Part shown: one piece after another, positions 18,900-28,840 of the stretch | How the letters are laid out: every line of letters begins with the position of its first letter | How positions within the stretch are numbered: the first letter of the stretch is position 1 | Source of the DNA: Gammaproteobacteria bacterium HGW-Gammaproteobacteria-3 | GTDB taxonomy: Bacteria > Pseudomonadota > Gammaproteobacteria > Methylococcales > Methylomonadaceae | NCBI GenBank assembly: GCA_002843155.1 | Contig: PGZD01000003.1 | Span: 1 to 64,000, forward strand | Direction of reading: 5' to 3' | DNA: 64,000 nucleotides | Notes under the pieces: generated by a model | The model's input: only the letters and a program-made list of their open reading frames with translations | The model's database searches: none | Told to the model about the DNA's origin: nothing | Made by a program: the position numbers and the translations under genes

Positions 18900-19907
18900 A
18901 TGTTTGTAAACTTATTGCTGATAAGCTCGTTTTTATTTTCAAGCTTGACTATTTATTTCATTAAAACTTATGCCCTCAAAAATTGTCTGGATGTGCCCAA
19001 TCAACGCAGCGCGCATCTTAAGCCCACGCCACGCGGCGGCGGCGTAGGTATCGTTTGCGCCTTTTTTCTGACTGTGATGGCATTTTGGGCGACAGGACGG
19101 CTTGAAGGTACCTCAGCGCCGGTTTTGCTCTTTGGGCTTCCGGTCGCCGCTATCGGTTTTCGAGATGACCATCGGCATGTGCCCGCTTGGACCCGCTTGC
19201 TGGTGCATCTTATTGCGGCAGCGGGCGCGCTTTATTTCATGCCCGCTTTGCCCCCCCTTACACTGGGCGGTGTGCGTGTGAACTGGCAGATTGTCAGCGC
19301 AGTGCTGGCCGTGTTTTATAGCGTATGGATGCTGAACCTTTTTAATTTCATGGACGGCATCGACGGTATCGCCGCTTCGGAAGCTGTTTTTGTCGCAGGC
19401 GCTCTTGGCTTTTTTCTGAACAGTGCCGATGCCGGGTTGGCCCGTGTTGCTGCGGCGTTAGGCCTTGCCTCGCTAGGCTTTTTGTTATGGAACTGGCCGC
19501 CCGCGAAAATTTTTATGGGCGATGTCGGCAGCGGTTTTCTGGGGTTTATGCTGGCGCTTCTGATTTTACTCGGGGCGCAAAAAGACCTTTTATTTTTATC
19601 GATCGGCATGATTTTGACGGCGGTTTTTATGGTCGATGCCAGTTATACCTTGTTATACAGGTTTGTCAGCGGACAAGCCTGGCATCAGGCGCATAGTTGT
19701 CACGCTTATCAACAGGCGGCCCGGAAATATGGGCATTTAAAAGTAATTGTAAGCGTCTGGATGATCAATCTGCTGTTTTTGCTGCCTGTCGCCCTGCTGA
19801 TTTTTCGCTATCCGGTATTGGCCTTGCCTGGCGTATGCGCAGTTTATATCCCTTTACTTTATCTGGCTCTGAAACTGGGTGCGGGCAAGGTACGCGCCGA
19901 TGTTTAA
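18900..19907 (+). CDS. Undecaprenyl-phosphate sugar-1-phosphate transferase, WecA/MraY family
   Basis: The 335-residue protein has about ten membrane segments and the family motifs: RSAHLKPTPRGGG near 38, FRDDHRH near 88, NLFNFMDGIDGIAASE near 142-157, and KIFMGDVGSGFLG near 205. Enzymes of this family transfer a HexNAc-1-phosphate from its UDP form to undecaprenyl phosphate, starting O-antigen or other surface glycans. The next gene overlaps its end by 8 bases and encodes a sugar-nucleotide dehydratase, which supports this role. Only these two glycan genes are present, so the product cannot be named. Confidence 0.88.
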   Translation: MFVNLLLISSFLFSSLTIYFIKTYALKNCLDVPNQRSAHLKPTPRGGGVGIVCAFFLTVMAFWATGRLEGTSAPVLLFGLPVAAIGFRDDHRHVPAWTRLLVHLIAAAGALYFMPALPPLTLGGVRVNWQIVSAVLAVFYSVWMLNLFNFMDGIDGIAASEAVFVAGALGFFLNSADAGLARVAAALGLASLGFLLWNWPPAKIFMGDVGSGFLGFMLALLILLGAQKDLLFLSIGMILTAVFMVDASYTLLYRFVSGQAWHQAHSCHAYQQAARKYGHLKVIVSVWMINLLFLLPVALLIFRYPVLALPGVCAVYIPLLYLALKLGAGKVRADV

Positions 19908-21720
19908 GTTTCGTTCCCGGCTCACTATTTTTATTCATGATCTGGTGATGGTGCCGTGCGCCTGGTACGGCGCTTATTGGCTGCGCTTTAATTTAGAGCC
20001 GCTGCCGGAGCGCTACTTTGCCGCCGCGACCGCTTTTCTGCCTTTTGTGCTGGCGATACAGGTTTGTCTGTTCTGGCAGTTTGGCTTGTACCGGGGTGTC
20101 TGGCGTTTTTCATCGCTGCCGGATTTGATTCGCATCGCCAAGGCAGTGGCGTCGGGGATGATTCTGATCACCATTGTCCTGTTTTTTTACAGCCGTCTGG
20201 CATGGGTGCCCAGAGCCGTTATACCCTTGTATTTTATCGTCTTGTTGTTGTTGCTGTCCGTGCCAAGGTTCATGTACAGAGCCTGGAAAGAAAAGCTGTC
20301 GGGCATCACCGACGGCGACCGGGCGTTGATCGTTGGCGCCGGGGCCGCCGGTGTGATGCTGGCGAAGGATTTGCTCGGCAATAAAAACTCAGGCTATCTC
20401 CCGGTCGCCTTTGTCGATGACGCCGTCAATATCCGCCAAAGGGACATTCGCGGCCTGCGCGTCGAAGGCGCTATCGACAAACTGCCGAAACTGATCGATA
20501 AGCTCGGTATCGAGGTGGTTTTAATCGCCATTCCATCGGCGACGGATGTGCAAATGCGCAGAATTGTCGAAATTTGCGAAGCGGCCCGAATCCCTTTTAA
20601 AACGCTGCCTTCGGTAAGGGATTTATTATCCGCACAGCATCTGGGTCAGAATTTACGCGACGTTTCGATTGAGGATATTTTAGGCCGTGCTCCTGTCCAT
20701 TTAAATTGGCAGGCTATTGCGGAAAATCTTGCCGGTAAAAAGATTCTGGTTACCGGAGGCGGCGGTTCCATTGGTTCTGAGCTGTGTAAGCAATTGGCGA
20801 GAATCAAGCTGGACGGCTTAGCTGTGCTGGATCAATCGGAATTCAATCTGTACAAAATCGACGCGCAATTGGCAGCACAATATCCACATACGCCACGGCA
20901 CGTCGTACTCGGCGATGTCGCGGATCGAGCGACGGTGCGCAGCGTCATCGAACAATTCAATCCCGACGTGATTTTCCACGCCGCAGCTTACAAGCATGTG
21001 CCCTTGCTGGAAAGCCAAATCCGGGAGGGCGTCCATAATAATGTGATAGGCACTCAAATTCTGGCCGAAGAGGCGGTCGCGGCGGGCGTCGGCCGCTTTG
21101 TGCTGATCTCCACCGATAAGGCGGTGAATCCCACCAATATCATGGGCGCCACCAAAAGGGCGGCGGAAATTCTTTGTCAGAATATGAACGATGCCGCCGC
21201 GACCCGCTTTATCACCGTCCGCTTCGGCAATGTGCTGGATTCGGCGGGCAGTGTCGTGCCTTTGTTCAGAGAACAAATAAAAGCCGGGGGACCGGTCACC
21301 GTGACGCATCCCGATATTTCCCGTTATTTCATGACCATACCCGAGGCCTGTCAGTTGATCATGAAAGCCGAAACGGTAGGCCGTGGCGGAGAAGTTTTTG
21401 TTCTGGATATGGGCGAGCCGGTAAAAATCACTTATCTGGCCGAACAGATGATTCGCTTGAGCGGCAAGCGGGTAGGCGACGAAATAGCCATCGAGTATGT
21501 CGGCTTAAGACCCGGAGAGAAGCTCTATGAAGAGTTATTTCATGAGCACGAACAACTGGTGCCCACCGATTATGAGAAATTATTACTGGCCAAGGCCCGG
21601 CTCTACGACCAGGCCAATTGGCAAACGCAGATCAATGCGTTGGTTCGAGCCTGCCGGGAAGGCAAAGAAGCCAACATGCTGAATGCGCTCAAATGCCTGG
21701 TACCGGAATATCAGAGTTAA
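19900..21720 (+). CDS. Membrane-anchored nucleoside-diphosphate-sugar 4,6-dehydratase, WbpM/CapD family
   Basis: The 606-residue protein has four N-terminal membrane segments, a first nucleotide-binding domain (LIVGAGAAGVML), and a second extended SDR domain starting TGGGGSIGSEL near residue 285. The catalytic motif is NIMGATKR near 413-420, with Met in place of the usual SDR Tyr, as is typical of WbpM-like large 4,6-dehydratases that act on UDP-GlcNAc. The start at ATG 19900 gives MFKFRSRLT and overlaps the preceding transferase gene. It probably supplies a modified sugar to the glycan started by that transferase. Confidence 0.9.
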   Translation: MFKFRSRLTIFIHDLVMVPCAWYGAYWLRFNLEPLPERYFAAATAFLPFVLAIQVCLFWQFGLYRGVWRFSSLPDLIRIAKAVASGMILITIVLFFYSRLAWVPRAVIPLYFIVLLLLLSVPRFMYRAWKEKLSGITDGDRALIVGAGAAGVMLAKDLLGNKNSGYLPVAFVDDAVNIRQRDIRGLRVEGAIDKLPKLIDKLGIEVVLIAIPSATDVQMRRIVEICEAARIPFKTLPSVRDLLSAQHLGQNLRDVSIEDILGRAPVHLNWQAIAENLAGKKILVTGGGGSIGSELCKQLARIKLDGLAVLDQSEFNLYKIDAQLAAQYPHTPRHVVLGDVADRATVRSVIEQFNPDVIFHAAAYKHVPLLESQIREGVHNNVIGTQILAEEAVAAGVGRFVLISTDKAVNPTNIMGATKRAAEILCQNMNDAAATRFITVRFGNVLDSAGSVVPLFREQIKAGGPVTVTHPDISRYFMTIPEACQLIMKAETVGRGGEVFVLDMGEPVKITYLAEQMIRLSGKRVGDEIAIEYVGLRPGEKLYEELFHEHEQLVPTDYEKLLLAKARLYDQANWQTQINALVRACREGKEANMLNALKCLVPEYQS

Positions 21721-21833
21721 AGAATGAGTAGCATTAGGCGAAGCGGCACTAAAAAAGAGATAACGCAGACCCGGAAAGAAAGCGACATCGAACAAAGTCT
21801 GATCAACAAGCTCACTATTGATTTACAGGCTGA

Positions 21834-21856
21834 CGCCCGGTAAACCGGGCTCCTAC
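21834..21856 (-). repeat. REP-like palindrome, copy 2
   Basis: Read on the minus strand it starts GTAGGAG and contains a 7-bp stem GCCCGGT/ACCGGGC with a two-base loop, ending GGGCG. It matches the copy at 2563-2585 at about 20 of 23 positions. It lies between the dehydratase gene and rlpA, two convergent genes, where it may also act as a weak bidirectional hairpin. Confidence 0.6.
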
Positions 21857-21887
21857 GGCTTGGCAATCCGTTGTTTCGGATGAGCCT

Positions 21888-22361
21888 TCAGCCACCCGAA
21901 CTCAAATCCTGCGCCTCTTTCAATAATGATAATGCCTGTTCACGTTCCAACGGTCTGATCACCACCTCACCGACGCCGGCTTTTGCTATACCGAGCTTTT
22001 TGGCGGCTGCGTAAGACAAATCCATGCCCCTTTTGCCGTGAAACGGGCCCCGGTCATTGATGCGCACGATGACACTGCGGTCATTCCTGGGGTTGGTGAC
22101 TTCGGCATACGATAAAAGCGGCAGGGTTTTGTGCGCGGCGGTCATCGCATACATATTGAACTTTTGGCCGCTGGCGGTTTTTTTGCCGTGAAACTTGGGG
22201 CCGTACCACGAAGCGGTGGTGCGTCTTGCAGGTGGTGAGCTGTCATCAACATAGCTTGACGGCTGCGTTTTTTGTTGCTGCGCCGCTGTCGCGGTGGGTA
22301 TGGCACTGATAAAACAACTGCTTGCTATAAAAACAGGAATTGCCAGTATGATGTTATTCAT
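21888..22361 (-). CDS. rlpA: RlpA family septal ring lytic transglycosylase-like protein
   Basis: The 157-residue protein has a signal peptide (MNNIILAIPVFIASSCFIS) and a double-psi beta-barrel domain with TASWYGPKFHGKKTASG and RINDRGPFHGKRGMDLSYAAA, the hallmark stretches of RlpA. RlpA proteins act at the septum; some cleave naked glycan strands. There is no SPOR domain, so this is the short form and may not be septum-targeted. I prefer the ATG at 22361 over a TTG at 22382. Confidence 0.85.
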   Translation of the reverse strand: MNNIILAIPVFIASSCFISAIPTATAAQQQKTQPSSYVDDSSPPARRTTASWYGPKFHGKKTASGQKFNMYAMTAAHKTLPLLSYAEVTNPRNDRSVIVRINDRGPFHGKRGMDLSYAAAKKLGIAKAGVGEVVIRPLEREQALSLLKEAQDLSSGG

Positions 22362-22420
22362 AAGGTAGAGCCTTTGTGTCAAAATCAGCCCGACTGTACT
22401 TTGCCAATCTTAAGTAACGC

Positions 22421-23644
22421 TTAACTGACGGCCAACGCTATGGCTTCAAGCGCAATTTGCAGCTCTTCATGCGTGCGTATGGCTAAAATCCTGATAGGGC
22501 TATCGTTTTGGCTGATGCATGCCGCCGCCGTAACGGCCTGATTATTCAAGTCATTGTCAATGACAATGCCCAGTTCTTTCAGACCCTTACAGCTTCGGCT
22601 TCTGATGGCCGCCGCATTTTCACCGACGCCGCCGGTAAAAATAATCGCATCGACACGGCCCAGAACCGCCAGATAAGCGCCAATGTATTTTTTGATGCGA
22701 TAACAATACAGTGAAAAGGCCAGGTCGGCACTCTCATCGCCTTGCTCGCAGCGCTTAAGCAGCGTGCGCATATCCTGAGTGCCGGTCATTCCGAAAAGAC
22801 CCGAACAATGATTGAGCTGGTTATCGACTTGCGCGGCGCTCATGCCGGTTTTTTGCTGCACGGCCAACGCAATCGAAGCATCGATGTCGCCGCAGCGCGT
22901 CCCCATCACCAGACCTTCCAGCGGCGTAAAACCCATCGAGGTATCGACACAGACACCGTTGGCAATGGCGCTGGCGCTGGCGCCGTTGCCCAAATGCAGG
23001 GTAATCAGATTCAATGTATCCAGCGGCTGTTGCAAAAAATCAGCGGCTTTTTGCGCCACAAAACGATGCGAGCTGCCGTGAAAACCATAGCGGCGTATGC
23101 CGAATTCCCGATACCAGGCTTCGGGCACCGCATAACGGTGCGCATAAGCCGGGATGGTCTGATGGAAAGCGGTATCGAATACCGCGATTTGCGGTAGTTG
23201 CGGAAATAATTCAAGACAGACGCGAATCCCCAAAACATTGGCCGGGTTATGTAAAGGCGCCAGTGCCGATAATTGCTCGATCGCATCGAGCACGGCCGGA
23301 TCGATGCGGGTAGGCTGGACAAAACGCTCGCCGCCGTGCACGACCCGATGGCCTATCACGGTCGGAACGCTTCGGGTATCGCTTAAAACAGCCGACATGG
23401 CGGAAAATCCTTGCTGATGATCCGGCTTTGGCAGCGTCAGTATCCGCTCCTGCCGTTGTCCCGAACCATCCAGCCAGTCATAGCCATGCCGGGCGCTGTC
23501 GCCGCCGATACCTTCGACTAAACCGTTAAGCAGAACCGTTTCGGAAGGCAGCGCCAGCAATTGATATTTGATCGAAGAACTGCCGCTGTTGATCACCAGT
23601 ACAGTATCTTCAGCGGCCTTCCCGCGCAACCTGGCAGCCGCCAT
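22421..23644 (-). CDS. ackA: Acetate kinase
   Basis: AckA interconverts acetyl phosphate plus ADP and acetate plus ATP. The 407-residue protein begins with about 13 extra residues, then VLVINSGSSSIKYQLL, the first phosphate-binding motif. It has the conserved HRVVHGGERF, FGIRRYGFHGSSHR and HLGNGAS stretches and FTGGVGENA near the C-terminus. The start is three bases after the stop of the phosphoketolase gene, so the two act together: phosphoketolase makes acetyl phosphate and AckA harvests ATP from it. Confidence 0.96.
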   Translation of the reverse strand: MAAARLRGKAAEDTVLVINSGSSSIKYQLLALPSETVLLNGLVEGIGGDSARHGYDWLDGSGQRQERILTLPKPDHQQGFSAMSAVLSDTRSVPTVIGHRVVHGGERFVQPTRIDPAVLDAIEQLSALAPLHNPANVLGIRVCLELFPQLPQIAVFDTAFHQTIPAYAHRYAVPEAWYREFGIRRYGFHGSSHRFVAQKAADFLQQPLDTLNLITLHLGNGASASAIANGVCVDTSMGFTPLEGLVMGTRCGDIDASIALAVQQKTGMSAAQVDNQLNHCSGLFGMTGTQDMRTLLKRCEQGDESADLAFSLYCYRIKKYIGAYLAVLGRVDAIIFTGGVGENAAAIRSRSCKGLKELGIVIDNDLNNQAVTAAACISQNDSPIRILAIRTHEELQIALEAIALAVS

Positions 23645-23647
23645 CGT

Positions 23648-26026
23648 TTAAACGGATTGCCAGGTCCAGTCGGCAAACTCCGGTTTATCGGTGCCATGCC
23701 GGTAAGCATACTGACTGCATTCGATTTGCATATCGCGCAGCCTTTCCTTGACATGGGCACCGGCCACTTGCAAACGCGGCACTCGGTTAATGACATCGAT
23801 GGCCAGACTGAAACGATCGATTTCATTACGGATGGCCAGCTCTAAAGGCGTGTTGATATTGCCTTTTTCTTTATAACCCCTGACATGCAGGTTTTTGTGA
23901 TTGCGGCGCCGGTAAGCAAGCCGGTGAACCAGCCAGGGATAACCGTGAAAATTGAATATCACCGGCTTATCTTCGGTGAACAGGCTATCGAAATCATAAT
24001 CCGACAAACCGTGCGGATGCTCGCTTTCGGGCGCCAGCTTGAACAAGTCCACGACATTGATGAAGCGTATTTTCAAATCGTGAAAATTTTCCCGTAACAA
24101 GGCAATGGCCGCCAGCGCTTCCTGGGTGGGCACATCGCCGCAACCGACCATGACCACATCGGGTTCCAGGCCCTGATCGTTGCTGGCCCAGCCCCAAATA
24201 CCGATGCCTTTGGTACAGTGCTTGACCGCAGCTTCTGCGTCCAGAAACTGAAAGTGCTTCTGTTTGTCGGCGACGATGACGTTGATATTGTCGGTACTGC
24301 GCAGACAATGATCGGCCACGGACAGCAAGGAATTAACATCCGGCGGTAAATAAATCCGGCAAACCGCAGGGCTTTTATTGACCACGATGTCGAGAAAACC
24401 AGGGTCCTGATGGGTGAAACCGTTATGATCCTGACGCCAGACCGTGGACGTTATCAATAAATTCAGCGACGAAATCGGCGCGCGCCAGGCAATGCCACGG
24501 CTGATCGCCAGCCATTTGGCATGTTGGTTGAACATCGAATCGATAACATGAACGAAGGCCTCGTAAGTAGAAAAAAAACCGTGCCGCCCGGTCAGAAGAT
24601 AGCCTTCCAGCCAGCCTTCCAGGGTATGTTCGGAAAGCATTTCCATGACGCGGCCGTCGGGCGACAATTCACCGCCGTCGGCATCTTCCGGCAAATAATC
24701 GCCCAGCCAGCATTTTTTGCTGACTTCATAAATGGCATCCAGTTTGTTGGAGGTGTTTTCATCCGGGCCAAAAACGCGAAAATTTGCCGGATTCAAGCGC
24801 ATGATGTCGCGTAAAAACTGACCTAAAGGCCGCGTGTTTTCGACCGTCTGATGACCGGGGTGCGCCACATCGACCGCATAATCCCGAAAATCCGGCAAGC
24901 GCAGTGCTTTACGCAGCAATCCGCCGTTCGCTTGCGGATTGGCGCTCATGCGCCGGGCGCCGGTCGGCGCATGAGCTTTCAACTCGGGCCGCAGACGCCC
25001 GTCGGCATCGAATAAACCTTCCGGTTTATAGCTCCGCAACCACGTTTCAAGCTGTTGTAAATGTTTCGGATTGTCTTTGATGTTCGCCAGCGGCACTTGA
25101 TGCGCGCGCCAAAAACCTTCGACTTTATGGCCGTCCACAGCCGTAGGCCCGGTCCAGCCTTTGGGGCTGCGCAACACAATCATCGGCCAGCGCGGACGCG
25201 CGGCATCATCATGCTGCCGGGCATGTTGCTGTATCCTGCGAATTTCAAGCACGCATTGCTCCATGACTTCGGCCATTTTCCGGTGCATGGCCATAGGTTC
25301 GCTGCCTTCGACAAAATAAGGCCGCCAGCCGTAACCTTGAAACAAATGTTCCAGCTCGTCGTGATCGATGCGCGCCAGAATCGTGGGGTTGTTGATTTTG
25401 TAACCGTTCAAATGCAGAATGGGCAAAACCGCGCCATCCCGAATGGGGTTTAAAAACTTGTTGGAATGCCAGGAGGTCGCCAAAGGTCCCGTTTCCGATT
25501 CGCCATCGCCGACCATGACGGTCACGATGAGTTCGGGATTATCGAAAGCCGCGCCGAAAGCGTGCGAAATACTGTAGCCCAATTCACCGCCTTCATGAAT
25601 CGAACCGGGCGTTTCCGGTGTGCAGTGACTGCCGATACCGCCCGGAAATGAAAATTCCTTGAAAAATTGCCGCAAACCTTCCTTGTCTTCGCTTTTGTTG
25701 GGATAAATTTCGGAATAGGTACCTTCCAGATAGACCGGCGCCAATACGCCCGGCGCACCGTGGCCGGGGCCTGCCAGAAAAATGGCGTCCAAATCGTATT
25801 GTTTGATCAGACGATTCATATGCACATAGGCGAAACTCAAACCGGGACTCGTCCCCCAATGACCGAGTAAACGGTTTTTGATGTGTTCCTGCTTTAAAGG
25901 CTCGTGCAGCAAGGGATTGTCTTGCAGGTAAATCATTCCGGCGGCCAGATAATTACAAGCCCGCCAATACGCATCGAGTTGCGTCAAGCCGGCGTCATCC
26001 AGAGGTGTCACGGTTTCGGCAGTCAT
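23648..26026 (-). CDS. xfp: Xylulose-5-phosphate/fructose-6-phosphate phosphoketolase
   Basis: Phosphoketolase is a thiamine-diphosphate enzyme that splits xylulose-5-P or fructose-6-P into acetyl phosphate and an aldose phosphate. The 792-residue protein has the family stretches [34 protein letters not shown] and [12 protein letters not shown], plus the C-terminal [13 protein letters not shown]. The ATG at 26024-26026 has a good ribosome site (AAGGATAAG); an upstream start at 26071 adds residues unlike the family. In type I methanotrophs this enzyme links the RuMP pathway to C2 products. Confidence 0.96.
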   Translation of the reverse strand: MTAETVTPLDDAGLTQLDAYWRACNYLAAGMIYLQDNPLLHEPLKQEHIKNRLLGHWGTSPGLSFAYVHMNRLIKQYDLDAIFLAGPGHGAPGVLAPVYLEGTYSEIYPNKSEDKEGLRQFFKEFSFPGGIGSHCTPETPGSIHEGGELGYSISHAFGAAFDNPELIVTVMVGDGESETGPLATSWHSNKFLNPIRDGAVLPILHLNGYKINNPTILARIDHDELEHLFQGYGWRPYFVEGSEPMAMHRKMAEVMEQCVLEIRRIQQHARQHDDAARPRWPMIVLRSPKGWTGPTAVDGHKVEGFWRAHQVPLANIKDNPKHLQQLETWLRSYKPEGLFDADGRLRPELKAHAPTGARRMSANPQANGGLLRKALRLPDFRDYAVDVAHPGHQTVENTRPLGQFLRDIMRLNPANFRVFGPDENTSNKLDAIYEVSKKCWLGDYLPEDADGGELSPDGRVMEMLSEHTLEGWLEGYLLTGRHGFFSTYEAFVHVIDSMFNQHAKWLAISRGIAWRAPISSLNLLITSTVWRQDHNGFTHQDPGFLDIVVNKSPAVCRIYLPPDVNSLLSVADHCLRSTDNINVIVADKQKHFQFLDAEAAVKHCTKGIGIWGWASNDQGLEPDVVMVGCGDVPTQEALAAIALLRENFHDLKIRFINVVDLFKLAPESEHPHGLSDYDFDSLFTEDKPVIFNFHGYPWLVHRLAYRRRNHKNLHVRGYKEKGNINTPLELAIRNEIDRFSLAIDVINRVPRLQVAGAHVKERLRDMQIECSQYAYRHGTDKPEFADWTWQSV

Positions 26027-26202
26027 GAGGCTTATCCTTGGAAATTTAAAATAAAAAATGATAATAGACAATTATTACAGTAATGCTACAGAATAGCTTG
26101 AAGCCCGAATACAGACACGGCACATCGCTGGTTTTCAGCTATAGCCAGTAACTTCAGGAACAGGCATAAATTAATTTACGCAATTACCATGAAGAGCATG
26201 TG

Positions 26203-26222
26203 GATTTAGGTGCTGAGCAAAT
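26203..26222 (+). repeat. Partial copy of the 13.6-kb palindrome
   Basis: The word ATTTAGGTGCTGAGCAAAT matches the right arm and following bases of the perfect palindrome at 13642-13672 with one mismatch. The left arm is not present here. It lies in the gap between xfp and spoT. This may be the scar of a partly deleted repeat, or chance. Confidence 0.4.
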
Positions 26223-26244
26223 CAGGCGGACTCAAAATGACGGC

Positions 26245-28413
26245 TCACGCTTTAACCCGGGTGATTTTCAGTACGATGAACAGCTTTTTCAGCCGCCGCA
26301 TGATGTTGGCCAGATGCACACGATCCTTGACCGTCAATGTAATCAAATCGACTGAAACCCGGTCATCCTGATCGACGACAGTAACATTTTCGATATTTGA
26401 ATCCATCTCGGAAATAGTGGAGGCTACAGTGGCCAGAGTGCCGCGCTGGTTGAGCAGCTCGATGCGAAGGTCGGCGGAGAATTCACCGGTCGTGTCGGCA
26501 CTCCATTCCACGTCCAGCCAACTGGTTTGTTTTTTTCGGATTTCACTACTGTTACGGCATTCGTGATGGTGAACCACAATGCCCTTACCCGGATTGAAAA
26601 AACCGATAATGGAGTCGCCGGGTATGGGACGGCAGCATTTTGCCAAAGTTACCACCATGCCTTCGGTACCTTTGATGATGAGCGGTGATTCGACACCTTT
26701 TTCATTGTCATCAAGTTTCACTGCGGCGTAAATGTCATCCTGATTCAGGCGTTTGGCGACCAGAAACGGCATTTTATTACCCAGGCCAATGTCTTCAAGC
26801 AAGGCGTCGAGTGAATGCACACCGAGTACACTCAATAAAATGGCAATGCGGTCGGTCGGAATCGCGTCCAGTTGCAGATTCATGGCTTGCAGTTCTTTTT
26901 CCAGTAATCGGTGGCCCAGAGTGATGGCTTCCTGCTGTTTGAAATGTTTGAGATAAGCGCGAATACTGCTGCGTGCTTTGGCGGTGACGACATAGTTGAG
27001 CCAAAGCGGGTTGGGCCTGGCCCAGGAAGCGGTGATCACTTCGACGGTGACGCCGTTTTCCAGTTGTGTTTGCAAGGGCACCAGTTGTTTGTCGATGCGG
27101 GCCGACACGCAGGCGTTGCCGATATCGGTATGCACGGCATAAGCAAAATCGACAATGGTGGCGCCGCGCGGGAGTTTGATGATGCCGCCCTGGGGTGTGA
27201 AAATAAAAACTTCCTGGGGAAACAGATCGATTTTCAGGTTGTCGATAAACTCCAGCGAGTCGCCTGCCGATTTATGTATTTCCAATAATTCCCGCAGCCA
27301 TTCATTAGCGCGGGCCCCCGCGAGTTGGGCTTTTTCGCTATCGGATTTATACAGCCAATGCGCGGCAATGCCGGATTCGGACATGCGGTGCATTTCATGA
27401 GTTCTGATCTGGATTTCGATAGGGACGCCGTAAGGCCCCACCAGAACAGTGTGCAGCGACTGGTAACCATTGGCTTTGGATAAGGCGATATAGTCCTTGA
27501 AACGACCGGGCACCGGCTTGTACAGGTTATGGACGATACCTAAAATCCTGTAACAGGTGTCAACCTGATCGCATAAAATTCTGAAAGCGTAAACATCGAA
27601 TACATCGGCGAAGGAAATTTTTTTGTTCAGCATTTTCTGATAAATGCTGTACAGGTTTTTCTCCCGGCCTTCGACTTCGGAATCGATGCCGCTTTGCTGT
27701 AAACGGTTTTTAATTGAATTCTCGATAATTTCGACAATCTCGCGGCGATTGCCGCGCGCTTTTTTCACTGCGTTTTTCAATACCGCATGACGACCCGGAT
27801 ACAATGCTTTGAAACCCAGCGATTCGAGTTGATGCCGAATCTGGTTCATGCCCAGGCGGTTGGCGATAGGTGCGTAAATATCCAGTGTTTCCCGTGCGAT
27901 GCGGCGTTTTTTTACCGACGGCATGGAGCCCAAAGTCTGCATGTTATGCAGGCGGTCGGCCAGTTTGACCATGATGACGCGCAAGTCCTTGGTCATTGCC
28001 AGAAACATTTTGCGGACATTTTCCGCTTGTGCTTCGGCACGCGATTTACTGTCGATTTTACTGAGTTTGGTGACACCATCGACCAGCTCGGCCACTTCCT
28101 GGCTAAACAGCTGCGCGAGTTCTTTTTTGCTGATTGCCGTATCTTCTATGACATCGTGCAGGATGGCGGCCATGATGCCTTTGGCGTCCATGTGCATTTC
28201 GGCGAGGCAAATGGCCACCGCAATCGGATGGCAGATGTAGGCTTCCCCGCTTTTACGGAACTGACCCAGGTGAGCTTCGGCGCCGAAATGATAGGCGCGG
28301 ACGATGTCATCGATTTGCGCTGCCTCCATATAGCCTGAAAGAATCGAACGCAAGCGCAGGATCAGTTTATCCTGAGGGCGTTCTACTTCGATGCTGTCGG
28401 CTATCTGGAGCAT
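26245..28413 (-). CDS. spoT: Bifunctional (p)ppGpp synthetase/hydrolase SpoT
   Basis: The 722-residue protein has an N-terminal HD hydrolase domain with HLGQFRKSGEAYICHP and the intact ILHDVIEDT motif. A synthetase domain follows (RFKDYIALSKANGYQSLHT), then a TGS domain, and an ACT domain at the C-terminus. The HDxxED motif marks it as hydrolase-competent SpoT rather than RelA. The ATG at 28411-28413 lies five bases after the rpoZ stop. The rpoZ-spoT pair is the standard gammaproteobacterial order. Confidence 0.96.
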   Translation of the reverse strand: MLQIADSIEVERPQDKLILRLRSILSGYMEAAQIDDIVRAYHFGAEAHLGQFRKSGEAYICHPIAVAICLAEMHMDAKGIMAAILHDVIEDTAISKKELAQLFSQEVAELVDGVTKLSKIDSKSRAEAQAENVRKMFLAMTKDLRVIMVKLADRLHNMQTLGSMPSVKKRRIARETLDIYAPIANRLGMNQIRHQLESLGFKALYPGRHAVLKNAVKKARGNRREIVEIIENSIKNRLQQSGIDSEVEGREKNLYSIYQKMLNKKISFADVFDVYAFRILCDQVDTCYRILGIVHNLYKPVPGRFKDYIALSKANGYQSLHTVLVGPYGVPIEIQIRTHEMHRMSESGIAAHWLYKSDSEKAQLAGARANEWLRELLEIHKSAGDSLEFIDNLKIDLFPQEVFIFTPQGGIIKLPRGATIVDFAYAVHTDIGNACVSARIDKQLVPLQTQLENGVTVEVITASWARPNPLWLNYVVTAKARSSIRAYLKHFKQQEAITLGHRLLEKELQAMNLQLDAIPTDRIAILLSVLGVHSLDALLEDIGLGNKMPFLVAKRLNQDDIYAAVKLDDNEKGVESPLIIKGTEGMVVTLAKCCRPIPGDSIIGFFNPGKGIVVHHHECRNSSEIRKKQTSWLDVEWSADTTGEFSADLRIELLNQRGTLATVASTISEMDSNIENVTVVDQDDRVSVDLITLTVKDRVHLANIMRRLKKLFIVLKITRVKA

Positions 28414-28418
28414 GACTA

Positions 28419-28661
28419 TCAAAAAGCTAAGTGGCTCTCTGTCTGGATACCGCCGGGACGGTGCAGCAGTTCAATATTTGTGGTGTTGACATGACCTGCG
28501 GCAATTTCGCGTAAAGCCAGTACGGTATCTTTATCTTTGCCGCGCGGAATAAACGGCTCGGCGCCTTTACTCAATTGCCGCGCCCGGGTGCTGGCTAACA
28601 ACACCAGTTTAAAGCGGTTCTCCACATGTTCTAAACAATCTTCGACGGTGACTCTGGCCAT
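28419..28661 (-). CDS. rpoZ: RNA polymerase omega subunit
   Basis: The 80-residue protein starts [20 protein letters not shown] and continues with the [13 protein letters not shown] stretch, the conserved core of the omega subunit. It helps assemble RNA polymerase and forms part of a ppGpp-binding site in proteobacterial enzymes. The gene directly precedes spoT and is probably cotranscribed with it. Confidence 0.95.
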   Translation of the reverse strand: MARVTVEDCLEHVENRFKLVLLASTRARQLSKGAEPFIPRGKDKDTVLALREIAAGHVNTTNIELLHRPGGIQTESHLAF

Positions 28662-28775
28662 AATATATACCCATAACTAAAAATTTGATGTATGTTTTCG
28701 GCAACATAAGCTTGCCTTTCGTTTATTTTTATTTCAATTACTTTTAAACAAAATTTATTATATAAAAATCTCATC

Positions 28776-28823
28776 AACTATTCAGCGCATTAACATGAAC
28801 TTTAAAGGATATGCTGAATAGTT
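28776..28823 (-). terminator. Inverted repeat after pgk, possible terminator
   Basis: An 11-bp inverted repeat (AACTATTCAGC and GCTGAATAGTT) with a loop of about 26 bases lies 18 bases past the pgk stop. On the minus strand a run of five T follows after a few bases. The long loop makes it weaker than a standard terminator. Confidence 0.45.
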
Positions 28824-28840
28824 TTTGAGAAAGCCGAGGT

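Noticed and set aside
21724-21843. Short plus-strand frame of 39 codons after the dehydratase gene
   Set aside because: The sequence ESDIEQSLINKL faintly recalls the N-terminus of type I restriction HsdR, but it is too short and ends in a REP-like element; no support for a gene.
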